Source: CANHEE01 sp043777755 (GTDB lineage: Bacteria; Bacteroidota; Bacteroidia; Chitinophagales; Saprospiraceae). From it: a stretch of 16,119 nucleotides of DNA. Made by a program: the position numbers and the translations under genes. The notes beneath the pieces are model-generated. The model worked only from the letters and a program-made list of their open reading frames with translations, had not been told where the DNA came from and did no database searches. The stretch covers positions 1 through 16,119 of the forward strand of contig JAYWHK010000340.1 in assembly GCA_043777755.1 (NCBI GenBank), in the 5' to 3' direction. Shown piece after piece: positions 5,605 through 12,332 of the stretch (the first letter of the stretch is position 1; each line of letters starts with the position of its first letter).

Positions 5605-6774
5605 ATGGCATTGCCAAGTATTTCAATAACCGTAGGGAACGGTGGATTAGGTTTGGTGCTCCCGTCAGCAGATGGCGTAGTTGGACTCGTAATGAATGGT
5701 GTTGCAACTGCGAATCTTGCGATTGGCGTTGCTAAACAAATCTTTTCATTGGAGGAAGCCGTGGCACTTGGTTTGACTACAGCCTACGATTCGACCAATG
5801 CTGTTAAAGTGTATGAGCATATCAAGCGTTTTTATGATGTGGCAGGTAAAGGCAGCGAGCTTTGGGTAATGCTGGTTTCGCAAGCAGTAAATCTTGCTAC
5901 GATGTGTGATGTAGGCAATGTCTATGCTAAGAAGTTGTTGGACGATGCACAAGGCACTATTAAAGTTTTGGGCGTGGTGCGCAATCCAGCATCGGGTTAT
6001 GTTGGCACAATTTCGAGTGGTTTAGATGTTGATGTATATGCAGCGATTACTAACGCTCACAATCTTGGCGCCGCTTATGCTGCCTTGTTTCAACCTGTGC
6101 GCATTTTGCTTGATGGTTATAGCTACAACAATGTGGCTGCGAACCTAAATGACTTGACAACTTATACGAATAATCGTGTAGGTGTGCTTATCGGTGGTGT
6201 AGCGACAGGGCATAATAGCATGGGCTTATTGCTTGGAAAAGTGGCGAAAATTCAAGTGCAGCGAAATATTGGACGTGTCAAAGATGGTGCGCTGCCTATT
6301 AGCACTGCTTTTATTGGCAATTCAAAACCTACCTTTGCAATCAGTACTGCATTGCACAATAAGGGATATATTACACTTACATCGCACTTGCGTAGAGCTG
6401 GTTATTATTTCAATGATGACAGAATGGCAGCATTGCCTACTGATGATTTTTGCTTTTTGGCAAATGGTCGTACCTTGGATAAGGTGATTTCGATTGCGTA
6501 TGATACTTACGTAAATGAGTTGCTTGATAATGTTGATCTCGATACAAATGGTAAGATTTCAGTTGGTCAAGCGAAGGAGTTTGAAGGCATCATCGAAAAT
6601 GCCATCAACACTTTAATGACTGCGGAAGGTGAAATAAGTGGCGTAGATGCGTTTGTAGATCATAATCAAGATGTTCAAGCAACAGGTAAAGTCTGCGTAC
6701 AACTGCGAGTGCAGCCTTTGGGAACATTAAGAGAAATTTGTGTTGATTTGGGTTTTAAAGCGAATTTATCATAG
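5605..6774 (+). CDS. Contractile tail sheath protein (DUF2586-like)
   Basis: This 389-residue protein is the probable sheath subunit that contracts around the tube. It resembles the Bacteroidota DUF2586-type sheaths: a hydrophobic start (ALPSISITVGNGGLGLVLPS), a central EHIKRFYDVAGKGSELWVML segment, a variable middle, and a C-terminal beta strand ending VQLRVQPLGTLREICVDLGF, which fits the strand exchange that links sheath subunits. It is shorter than T4 gp18, as usual in this group. Position directly before the tube gene supports the call. The ATG at 5605 follows an A-rich leader (GACAAAAAAAATAG). The stop codon is immediately followed by repeat DNA. Confidence 0.85.
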   Translation: MALPSISITVGNGGLGLVLPSADGVVGLVMNGVATANLAIGVAKQIFSLEEAVALGLTTAYDSTNAVKVYEHIKRFYDVAGKGSELWVMLVSQAVNLATMCDVGNVYAKKLLDDAQGTIKVLGVVRNPASGYVGTISSGLDVDVYAAITNAHNLGAAYAALFQPVRILLDGYSYNNVAANLNDLTTYTNNRVGVLIGGVATGHNSMGLLLGKVAKIQVQRNIGRVKDGALPISTAFIGNSKPTFAISTALHNKGYITLTSHLRRAGYYFNDDRMAALPTDDFCFLANGRTLDKVISIAYDTYVNELLDNVDLDTNGKISVGQAKEFEGIIENAINTLMTAEGEISGVDAFVDHNQDVQATGKVCVQLRVQPLGTLREICVDLGFKANLS

Positions 6775-6812
6775 GGCGACCGCAAGGGTACGCTAATGTT
6801 GGTACGCTAATG
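6774..6812 (+). repeat. Truncated GGGCG hairpin repeat (family A) with 14-bp tandem duplication
   Basis: A left part of the repeat, GGGCGACCGCAAGGGTACG, breaks off into GGTACGCTAATGTT, which is present twice in tandem (6787-6800 and 6801-6814) before a full copy starts. Replication slippage at a repeat junction would explain it. Confidence 0.75.
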
Positions 6813-6841
6813 TTGGGCGACCGCAAGGGTACGCCCCTACA
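6813..6841 (+). repeat. GGGCG hairpin repeat (family A), complete copy before tube gene
   Basis: This is a full consensus copy ending CCCCTACA, 16 bases before the tube ATG. Together with the truncated copy it makes the only back-to-back pair in the window. Confidence 0.9.
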
Positions 6842-6857
6842 AAAATCATAAAATAAA

Positions 6858-7271
6858 ATGGCAAGAGAATTTGAATATAGACACGTGACCGTGCGTATTG
6901 CAGGTAAGAGCCTTACTGGTTTGCGTGGTATCAAATATAATGTCAAGACGGAGAAGGAATTGCTTCACGGTCGTGGCAATAAGGCAATCGGTATTCAAAG
7001 CGGCAACGAGAGTTGTGGCGGTGAAATCAAATTGTTGCAGTGGGAACTGGAAGCGTTGATTGCAGCGGTGAAGTTGAAAGACCCTACGCTGAAAATTACG
7101 GACATCTCGTTTGATATTATTGTAACGTATCAGGACGGTGTGAAAACCGTCAATGACATCATCAAAGGTGCTGAGTTTGAGGAATTTGAAAAAGGCTTTG
7201 ACCAAGGTGACAAGTTTATGGAAATTTCTTTGAAATTTTTGTGCTTGGATATTGAGTACAATAGAGCGTAG
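6858..7271 (+). CDS. Tail tube protein
   Basis: The 137-residue product is assigned as the inner tube subunit on which the sheath assembles and through which DNA passes. It is beta-rich, with repeated V/I-x-V strands (HVTVRIAGKSLTGLRGIKYN) and a DISFDIIVTYQ segment near residue 85. It has the size of gp19/Hcp-like tube proteins and lies between sheath and chaperone genes, its standard place. FDQGDKFMEISLKFLC near the C terminus is a typical closing strand. No single diagnostic motif is visible, so context carries much of the weight. Confidence 0.8.
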   Translation: MAREFEYRHVTVRIAGKSLTGLRGIKYNVKTEKELLHGRGNKAIGIQSGNESCGGEIKLLQWELEALIAAVKLKDPTLKITDISFDIIVTYQDGVKTVNDIIKGAEFEEFEKGFDQGDKFMEISLKFLCLDIEYNRA

Positions 7272-7275
7272 AGTT

Positions 7276-7304
7276 TTGGGCGACCGCAAGGGTACGCCCC
7301 TACA
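7276..7304 (+). repeat. GGGCG hairpin repeat (family A), copy after tube gene
   Basis: This is a full consensus copy beginning five bases after the tube stop codon. It lies upstream of the terminator hairpin, so the tube message would carry it near its 3' end. Confidence 0.9.
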
Positions 7305-7342
7305 AATGTTTTTATGTTCATGGGATTATAATTTGTTGTTGT

Positions 7343-7377
7343 GTCGGGCAGCAAAAGAGTTGCCCGACCTCTTTTTT
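7343..7377 (+). terminator. Rho-independent terminator after tube gene
   Basis: GTCGGGCA (7343-7350) pairs with TGCCCGAC (7361-7368) in a perfect 8-bp stem, extendable by one G-U pair, followed by CTCTTTTTT. It would end transcripts carrying the abundant sheath and tube genes before the low-copy chaperone and tape measure. A competing pairing, AAAAGAG (7353-7359) with CTCTTTT (7369-7375), would break the stem and trap the T tract. Confidence 0.8.
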
Positions 7378-7384
7378 AATTTTG
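7377..7384 (+). promoter_or_regulatory. Possible -7 element restarting transcription before the chaperone
   Basis: TAATTTTG matches the TAnnTTTG consensus exactly and begins in the last T of the terminator tract, about 38 bases before the chaperone ATG. No TTTG lies at the standard -33 distance. In AT-rich DNA this could be chance. Confidence 0.3.
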
Positions 7385-7422
7385 TTTAAATGCCTTTTAA
7401 AAGGTTAAATTTTTTTTGAATT

Positions 7423-7713
7423 ATGAATTTTTCAAGCGAACAAATTAATGAATATAAGGCTAAAAACCCTGACGGTTTGATGCTTTTGACAAGTGGTACA
7501 AAGTCTTGTATTGTAAAAAAGCCTAACCGTGCGTTGCTTTCTTTGATGCTTTCTAAGAGCCGTGACCCTTTGGCGATGGTGGATATTTTGTTGGAAAATT
7601 GCTGGGTAGATGGTGATGCGGAATTGAAAGAAGATACGGCATTTATGTACTCAGTGATGGAAAAAATAGATGACATCGTAGGTAAAAAGACGGTGGAACT
7701 AAAAAACTTATAA
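7423..7713 (+). CDS. Tail assembly chaperone, short (G-like) form
   Basis: The 96-residue zero-frame product is the probable first half of the tail assembly chaperone pair, which coats the tape measure during tube assembly and is absent from the mature virion. It is small, acidic and helical at the C terminus (AFMYSVMEKIDDIV) and sits between tube and tape measure, the invariant position for this function. The reading frame ends CTA AAA AAC TTA TAA, with a slippery heptamer in the correct phase two codons before the stop. Most ribosomes should make this form, and a fraction should shift into the extension below. Confidence 0.85.
   Translation: MNFSSEQINEYKAKNPDGLMLLTSGTKSCIVKKPNRALLSLMLSKSRDPLAMVDILLENCWVDGDAELKEDTAFMYSVMEKIDDIVGKKTVELKNL
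7701..7707 (+). promoter_or_regulatory. Programmed -1 frameshift slippery site A AAA AAC
   Basis: AAAAAAC reads A|AAA|AAC in the frame of the chaperone, the X-XXY-YYZ form that lets both tRNAs re-pair after a -1 slip. The zero-frame stop follows at 7711. After the slip, translation resumes at 7707 with CTT ATA AGT and stays open to 7874. Downstream, ACCAA (7734-7738) can pair with TTGGT (7744-7748), but that hairpin is weak and about 26 bases away. Confidence 0.85.
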
Positions 7714-7874
7714 GTTCAAATAAGGGCGAAGTGACCAACTGGCTTGGTTTATACAATGATATGCTTCGTTATTATTTGAACTATACAAGTGAGCAATTAA
7801 ACAATCTTTCAGATGATGAATGGGCGGAAGCGATACATCATTTGGAGTATATTAGAAAACAGGAAGCCCAGTAA
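7707..7874 (+). CDS. Tail assembly chaperone frameshift extension (T-like domain)
   Basis: This segment of 55 codons plus stop has no ATG near its beginning and is expressed only as a fusion: bases 7423-7707 joined to 7707-7874, giving about 150 residues. The extension starts LISSNKGEVTNWLGLYNDML and ends HLEYIRKQEAQ. It is tryptophan- and tyrosine-containing, helical and protein-like, which argues against a chance frame. In lambda the equivalent gpGT fusion bridges tape measure and tube subunits. It stops exactly where the next GGGCG repeat begins, so the whole space between chaperone and repeat is coding. Confidence 0.82.
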   Translation, partial: LISSNKGEVTNWLGLYNDMLRYYLNYTSEQLNNLSDDEWAEAIHHLEYIRKQEAQ

Positions 7875-7902
7875 TTGGGCGACCGCAAGGGTACGCCCCT
7901 AC
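7875..7902 (+). repeat. GGGCG hairpin repeat (family A), copy before tape measure
   Basis: The copy starts at the base after the frameshift-extension stop codon and ends 11 bases before the tape measure ATG. It reads through in the tape measure frame from a TTG at 7875, but that extension is repeat sequence and not part of the protein. Confidence 0.9.
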
Positions 7903-7913
7903 TGTTTTGCAGA

Positions 7914-9773
7914 ATGAATCCAGGTTTTACATATCAGATAAATGTAGGGATTATCGGAGATAGTCCTTTGAACAGGTTGTTGGCTTCTTTGGATAAAATC
8001 AATAGAACGCTGGACATTATTGAGCGCAATACGCACCAAACCTCTAACGCTATTACGAATATGGCTAACCGTGGTAGTGCTGCGGTGTCAGGTTTGGGTA
8101 GTTCGTTTGGTAATTTGATTGGTACGGTTGGTGCTGTGTCTTTGGCAACAAAGAGTATGCACGATGCAATGGCGATGCAAGGCGCAAGCCGAGCGATTGA
8201 TTTTGCTTCGGGTAATGCAGCGGAAGGTGCTAAGAATATGGCGTTTTTGAAAACGACAATTGAGGATATGGGATTGCCGATGAAGGAAAGTATGGAAGGG
8301 TTTAAAGTGTTGGACGCTTCTATTTATGGTACTGGATTGAGTCAGCAGTTTGCAAGGGATATGTTTGAAAATACCGCTATGGCGACAACGGTGCTTGGTG
8401 TGAGTGCAGATAAGACCCAAAATGCTTTTTTGGCGTTAGGGCAAATGGCAAGTAAAGGCACAGTAAGTATGGAGGAGCTGAAAGGTCAGTTGGGTGATGC
8501 TTTGCCAGGTGCGGCAGCAGTGGCAGCACGGGCAATGGGTATGACGATTCCTACTTTTAATAAAATGGTGGAAGATGGAAAACTTTTGGCAAAAGATTTT
8601 TTACCTAAGTTTTCGGCAGAGTTGAAAAATACGTTTCAAGATGCACTTCCTGGTGCAGTGAATAGCGCACAGGCGAATTTTAACCGCTTTAATACTTCTA
8701 TTGCTGAACTGAGTATTACGTTTGGAGAGCGACTATTGCCGCCCGTGGTGTCTTTTATGCAAGATTATTTGATACCTGCTGCGCACTGGATAGGAACGCA
8801 TTTGGATTTGATGGAGAAATGGGCTTTTGGTATTGGTAGCGTGGTGCTGGGATTGAAGGCGTATAATACTATTGCTGCAATTGCTGCATGGCGGACAGCG
8901 ATGTTAGGAACTAAATTTGCAGGTTTAGGTAAATTAACCTTGGCTCAAAGTATTGCAAATATTGGTCTGACAAGTAGTATTTGGAGTATGACAATTGCAA
9001 TGTTGGAAAATCCTGTAACATGGATAACAGTTGGTATTGTGGCATTGGGCGGTGCGATTTGGTACGCATATAATAATTCTAAGGAGTTTAGAGCTACGCT
9101 TAGTGGAGTATGGGAGGTATTGAAATATGTAGGCAATGAACTTATGTATTTTGGAAAATGGCTTTGGAATGCTTATACTCGTGCTTCTCCACTGATTCTT
9201 CTTTTAACAAAATTTGGAGATGTTGCTGATTATATTTCTTCACGATTTTTAAAACTATTGCGTTTATTTACTTGGGTCGGTGATGCTATTTCAGACATGA
9301 CTGGCATGACTACGGCATTTAACAAAGGCTGGGATACTACCATGATGGTGGAGAAGTTTGGTGAAACAATACCAGTGATTAATGATACAACAAAGGCTGT
9401 GTTGGGCTTGACAGACGCTTATGCTTTAATGAATAAACAAACTGTTGGAACATCTGAAAATATGCAATCTCATCAACAATGGATGAAAGCCCATGACATG
9501 GGCTATAAAAACAAAGTACCATTGATGCTGAAAACATTCGCAAAGGTAGATGCTACGAAGGATTCAGGCAAGCCTGATGATAAATTGCAAAACGGCATAA
9601 ATAATATTACTGGAGGCGGACGGCAGACGAGAATAATTACATTTAACAATGTAAAGGTAGGTGAGCGCATTGACATACATACGATTAATATGAAAGAAGG
9701 TGCAGGCGAAGCAGGCGAAATGGTAAGAAGGGAATTATTGCAGTTGTTGAATAGTGCAAATCAGGTGCAGTAA
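7914..9773 (+). CDS. Tail tape measure protein
   Basis: This 619-residue protein sets tail length and is ejected with the DNA. Residues about 70-245 contain the tape-measure N-terminal domain signature: LGQMASKGTVSMEELKGQLG, then LPGAAAVAARAMG and a DFLPKF motif. Two hydrophobic segments follow at about 303-326 and 368-385, typical of tape measures that contact the inner membrane during DNA entry. The C-terminal part is helical and glycine-rich. At roughly 0.15 nm per residue, the family's usual scaling, the tail would be about 90 nm. I chose the ATG at 7914 rather than the in-frame TTG at 7875, because the latter adds 13 residues encoded by repeat DNA. Confidence 0.92.
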   Translation: MNPGFTYQINVGIIGDSPLNRLLASLDKINRTLDIIERNTHQTSNAITNMANRGSAAVSGLGSSFGNLIGTVGAVSLATKSMHDAMAMQGASRAIDFASGNAAEGAKNMAFLKTTIEDMGLPMKESMEGFKVLDASIYGTGLSQQFARDMFENTAMATTVLGVSADKTQNAFLALGQMASKGTVSMEELKGQLGDALPGAAAVAARAMGMTIPTFNKMVEDGKLLAKDFLPKFSAELKNTFQDALPGAVNSAQANFNRFNTSIAELSITFGERLLPPVVSFMQDYLIPAAHWIGTHLDLMEKWAFGIGSVVLGLKAYNTIAAIAAWRTAMLGTKFAGLGKLTLAQSIANIGLTSSIWSMTIAMLENPVTWITVGIVALGGAIWYAYNNSKEFRATLSGVWEVLKYVGNELMYFGKWLWNAYTRASPLILLLTKFGDVADYISSRFLKLLRLFTWVGDAISDMTGMTTAFNKGWDTTMMVEKFGETIPVINDTTKAVLGLTDAYALMNKQTVGTSENMQSHQQWMKAHDMGYKNKVPLMLKTFAKVDATKDSGKPDDKLQNGINNITGGGRQTRIITFNNVKVGERIDIHTINMKEGAGEAGEMVRRELLQLLNSANQVQ

Positions 9774-9774
9774 G

Positions 9775-9810
9775 TCCCCACCTAAATCCTCCCCAAAAGG
9801 GAGGACTTGC
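9775..9810 (+). repeat. CCTCCCC/GGGAGG hairpin repeat (family C), copy 3
   Basis: This copy begins two bases after the tape measure stop. CCTCCC pairs with GGGAGG, and one G of the AAAGGGG segment is changed to A. It is followed within about 12 bases by a family A copy, the only C-A composite here. Confidence 0.88.
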
Positions 9811-9819
9811 AAACGTAAA

Positions 9820-9847
9820 TCGGGCAACCGCAAGGGTTTGCCCCTAC
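9820..9847 (+). repeat. Covarying GGGCA hairpin repeat (family A) before the DUF6046-like gene
   Basis: The core GGGCAACCGCAAGGGTTTGC differs from the consensus at stem position 5 (G to A) and at its partner (C to T), so GGGCAA still pairs with TTGCCC. This paired change supports selection or descent as a folded element. The following ATG is at 9857. Confidence 0.88.
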
Positions 9848-9856
9848 TAATGAAAT

Positions 9857-10468
9857 ATGGCACAATTTGAATTTGATATAAAGAGCCTTTACGCTCGGGC
9901 ATTTGGTTTGGAGCGTGGCGAACAATTCAATGCTGGAGAGTTGGTTGTGTCGCAGGTACAAGAAGTACGACCTTATGAAAGTGTAAGGGATTTGCCATTG
10001 AAAGAAGGCGATGCTTTTTTTCAGATGCGAAATTCGCTGTTGGCTAATAGTCCTTTGGGTAGGACACTTTTCATGCCGATGCGTATTGGTGGTGTAATGA
10101 TGCCGAATGAGCCGAGCGTGGAGATTGTCGCAAAAAAGACGATAGTAGAAACGGCACTGGCAGGACAAGGCAGACGAGGTACAGTAAAAGAGCTGATTAG
10201 TATAGATGACTATGAGGTGGTAATTCGGGGCATTGCCTTGAATTTTCAGAGCAAAAAAATCTATCCTGAGGATATGATAAAGGGGTTGCATGACTTGTTT
10301 TTGCGCAATGAAGCGTTGAAAATTGAGTGTGCAATAACTTCGCTTTTGGGTATTGAACGGATAGTGATTAAAGAGTTCAAATTGCCTGATATGGTCGGTA
10401 TTCAACACGCACAGGCTTATGAATTTGTTTGTGTGAGTGATGAGGATTTTGATTTGGAACTCCCCTAA
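9857..10468 (+). CDS. Baseplate/tail-tube-initiation protein, DUF6046-like
   Basis: The 203-residue protein lies between tape measure and hub, where contractile phages encode the protein that joins tube to baseplate. The segment from about residue 92 (PSVEIVAKKTIVETALAGQG, then RGTVKELISIDDYEVVIRGI) resembles the DUF6046 proteins of Bacteroidota phages, which I recall in this position. The exact biochemical role is not established in my knowledge. No membrane or signal sequence is present. The last codons, CTC CCC TAA, come from the inserted family B repeat, so the native C terminus may have been altered slightly. The ATG at 9857 follows repeat DNA by about nine bases. Confidence 0.7.
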   Translation: MAQFEFDIKSLYARAFGLERGEQFNAGELVVSQVQEVRPYESVRDLPLKEGDAFFQMRNSLLANSPLGRTLFMPMRIGGVMMPNEPSVEIVAKKTIVETALAGQGRRGTVKELISIDDYEVVIRGIALNFQSKKIYPEDMIKGLHDLFLRNEALKIECAITSLLGIERIVIKEFKLPDMVGIQHAQAYEFVCVSDEDFDLELP

Positions 10469-10485
10469 ATCCCCAAAGGGAACTT
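10462..10485 (+). repeat. CCCC-AAA-GGGG hairpin repeat (family B), copy 3, supplying a stop codon
   Basis: CCCCTAAATCCCCAAAGGGA overlaps the 3' end of the DUF6046-like gene, and its TAA (10466-10468) is that gene's stop. One stem base has changed (GGGGAC to GGGAAC). The hub gene starts 13 bases further on. Confidence 0.85.
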
Positions 10486-10498
10486 TAATATTTGTGTT

Positions 10499-11488
10499 AT
10501 GGCATATAAGGTATTGACAGCGGAGATTGCGATAAACGGTAATCTGTTTAAGCGAGTGGCTGAGGTGGAGATAGAAAGTTCCGCAAAACTGATTGAGGAT
10601 ACTTGCAAAATAAAGATGCCAGCGACTGCACGATTGGTGCGAGCTGGAAAATTTGTGACGGCAGTGGAAACTGCCAAGTATTTCAAAGTTGGTGATGAAG
10701 TGGTGGTTAAATTGGGTTATGATGGACGATTGCGGACTGAATTTGTCGGTTTTGTAAAATCAATTAAACCTGGTACTCCCGTTGAGATTGTTTGCGAAGA
10801 TGCTGTTTATTTGCTTCGGAGAAAGAATTTGAAAAAGGCTTTTAAGAAGGTCACGCTAAAAACGCTACTGGATTACATCGTAGAAGGTACAGGTATCAAG
10901 ATTTCAGAAAAAATACCAAACGTTACGTTTGATGTTTTTTATTTTAGAGATACCAGTGCTGCCTATGCTTTGCAAAAGTTAAAAGAAGAATTTGGCTTGC
11001 TGATTTATTTTATTTCGCCAAAAGTATTACACGCTGCATTGGCTTATCACAATGACCAAAAAGAGGTGAAATATGTGATTGGGAAAAAAGGAAATGTAAT
11101 CGGTGACAGCTTGGAATGGCAAGAAGAAGACGATGTAAAGGTGCGCATCAAAGCGGTTCACATCAGGAAAGACAATACGAAAATCACTCGTTTTTATCCT
11201 GAGAAGGAAAATCACGAAGGTGAATTGAAAACGATTTTTGTTTATAATCTGAGTAACATAAAGGACTTGGAGCAACGAGCGAAGCAAGAATCACTCAAAT
11301 ATCGCTACACTGGGTACAAAGGGAGTTTGGATTCTTTTTTAATACCAGTCGTTGAACGAGGTAATGTAGCAAATATTATCAATGAGGATTTTCCTGAGAA
11401 AAGTGGAAAATACATTGTTGATAAAGTAACTATCACTTATGGCACTTCTGGTGCGAGGAGAAAAGTAGAAATTGGGCTAAAAGTATAA
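10499..11488 (+). CDS. Baseplate hub protein (Mu gp44 / gpD / T4 gp27-like)
   Basis: The 329-residue product is the probable hub that forms the trimeric platform under the tube and carries the spike. It starts with beta-rich segments (KVLTAEIAINGNLFKRVAEV, then a VGDEVVVKLGYDG turn near residue 63), followed by a KSIKPGTPVEIVCEDAVYLL strand-helix and a middle domain with TSAAYALQKLKEEFGLLIYF. This layout is typical of gpD/gp27 late-control proteins. C-terminal residues (SGKYIVDKVTITYGTSGARR) form a closing beta-hairpin found in hub proteins. It is followed two bases later by the spike gene, as in most contractile tails. Confidence 0.82.
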   Translation: MAYKVLTAEIAINGNLFKRVAEVEIESSAKLIEDTCKIKMPATARLVRAGKFVTAVETAKYFKVGDEVVVKLGYDGRLRTEFVGFVKSIKPGTPVEIVCEDAVYLLRRKNLKKAFKKVTLKTLLDYIVEGTGIKISEKIPNVTFDVFYFRDTSAAYALQKLKEEFGLLIYFISPKVLHAALAYHNDQKEVKYVIGKKGNVIGDSLEWQEEDDVKVRIKAVHIRKDNTKITRFYPEKENHEGELKTIFVYNLSNIKDLEQRAKQESLKYRYTGYKGSLDSFLIPVVERGNVANIINEDFPEKSGKYIVDKVTITYGTSGARRKVEIGLKV

Positions 11489-11490
11489 AC

Positions 11491-11994
11491 ATGGATTTGA
11501 CAAATGAAATACATGATGCGCTGAGCGAGTATCTAAAGAGGAGAACAAAAGTAACCTTGGTACTGGCGAAAGTAACGGCTATTGATGAAGCTGCGCAAAC
11601 GTGCGATGTGGAGGATATAGTCGGTGAGCATGAAATATTTGATGTTCGACTTCGAGCATCAAGCGCAAACAAAGGGCTGTTGATTGTGCCAGAAATGGGT
11701 AGTCAGGTGCTGATTGGTGCGATAGGACAAAGCGATACGGAGTATTGTGTTTTGTCTTTTACAAAAGTAAAAAAATTGAGCGTTGAAATTGATAGCGTAA
11801 GTTACGAGATTGATAATCAGGGCTTTTTGATAAAAAAAGGTGGTGAAGACTTAAAAAAAATATTGAATGACTTGATACAGCAGATACAGCTATTGACGGT
11901 CACCTGTGCTGCACCAGCAACGCCAAGTTCTCCACCTCTAAATAATGCTGCATTTGTGGCGATTAAAAGCCGTTTAAACCTACTTTTGAAATAA
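11491..11994 (+). CDS. Baseplate spike protein (gpV/gp45-like, OB fold)
   Basis: The 167-residue protein is the likely central spike that punctures the outer membrane. After an N-terminal helix, residues about 20-90 look like the OB-fold domain of gpV-type spikes (VTLVLAKVTAIDEAAQTCDV, later GLLIVPEMGSQVLIGAI). Residues about 92-115 carry short beta repeats (SVEIDSVSYEIDNQGFLIKK), expected of the triple-helical spike stem, then a helix (LKKILNDLIQQIQLL). The C terminus is short and proline-rich with no HxH metal-binding apex, so a separate tip protein may be needed. It overlaps nothing: hub and gp25-like genes lie two bases and one base away. Confidence 0.82.
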   Translation: MDLTNEIHDALSEYLKRRTKVTLVLAKVTAIDEAAQTCDVEDIVGEHEIFDVRLRASSANKGLLIVPEMGSQVLIGAIGQSDTEYCVLSFTKVKKLSVEIDSVSYEIDNQGFLIKKGGEDLKKILNDLIQQIQLLTVTCAAPATPSSPPLNNAAFVAIKSRLNLLLK

Positions 11995-11995
11995 T

Positions 11996-12292
11996 ATGCG
12001 ACAGGATTTATTGTTAGATGAAAACTTTGATTTGCAAATAGTAGATGGCGATTTGGTCATAGGCGAATCAACACGTCAGCATCAACAATGTATATTATTG
12101 TTGGAAAAAGGCGAAAATCGACAGTTTCCAACGATTGGTGTAGGAATAAACAATTGGCTTTTGGAGGATTTCGCTCAGGGCGATTTGGTCGCTGAAATAA
12201 AAAGAAATTTTGAAGCTGATGGTATGACAGTGCTGGGCGTAAAATTTGAAAAAGGCTGCTTGGTAACAGAAGCTATCTATAGCCCCAGCTAA
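11996..12292 (+). CDS. Baseplate wedge protein, gpW/gp25-like
   Basis: This 98-residue product matches the small gp25/gpW baseplate wedge family (Mu gp46), which templates sheath polymerisation. The N-terminal DLLLDENFDLQIVDGDLVIG and the central segment GENRQFPTIGVGINNWLLED, with its core E-x-R-x-F/Y-P, are characteristic. The gene begins one base after the spike stop and precedes the LysM and J-like genes in the normal order. Its stop codon lies inside a decayed family C repeat (AGCCCCAGCTAA), so the last residues, SPS, are probably repeat-derived. Confidence 0.88.
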   Translation: MRQDLLLDENFDLQIVDGDLVIGESTRQHQQCILLLEKGENRQFPTIGVGINNWLLEDFAQGDLVAEIKRNFEADGMTVLGVKFEKGCLVTEAIYSPS

Positions 12293-12308
12293 AAGGGAGG
12301 ACTTGCCA
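12283..12308 (+). repeat. Degenerate family C hairpin repeat, copy 4, supplying a stop codon
   Basis: CCCCAGCTAAAAGGGAGG retains the left flank and right arm but has lost about 14 internal bases, including the left arm of the stem. Its TAA at 12290-12292 terminates the gp25-like gene. This is the rightmost recognisable interspersed repeat in the window. Confidence 0.7.
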
Positions 12309-12332
12309 AGGTGGTGGAAAACATGGTAATTT

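Noticed and set aside
7875..7913. Tape measure start at TTG 7875
   Set aside because: The 13 added residues are encoded by a GGGCG repeat that occurs in eight other gaps, and an ATG follows at 7914.
9782..10408. Minus-strand frame of 208 codons opposite the DUF6046-like gene
   Set aside because: It is antisense, starts within a supported gene, ends in repeat DNA and has a His/Cys/Tyr-rich composition typical of shadow frames.
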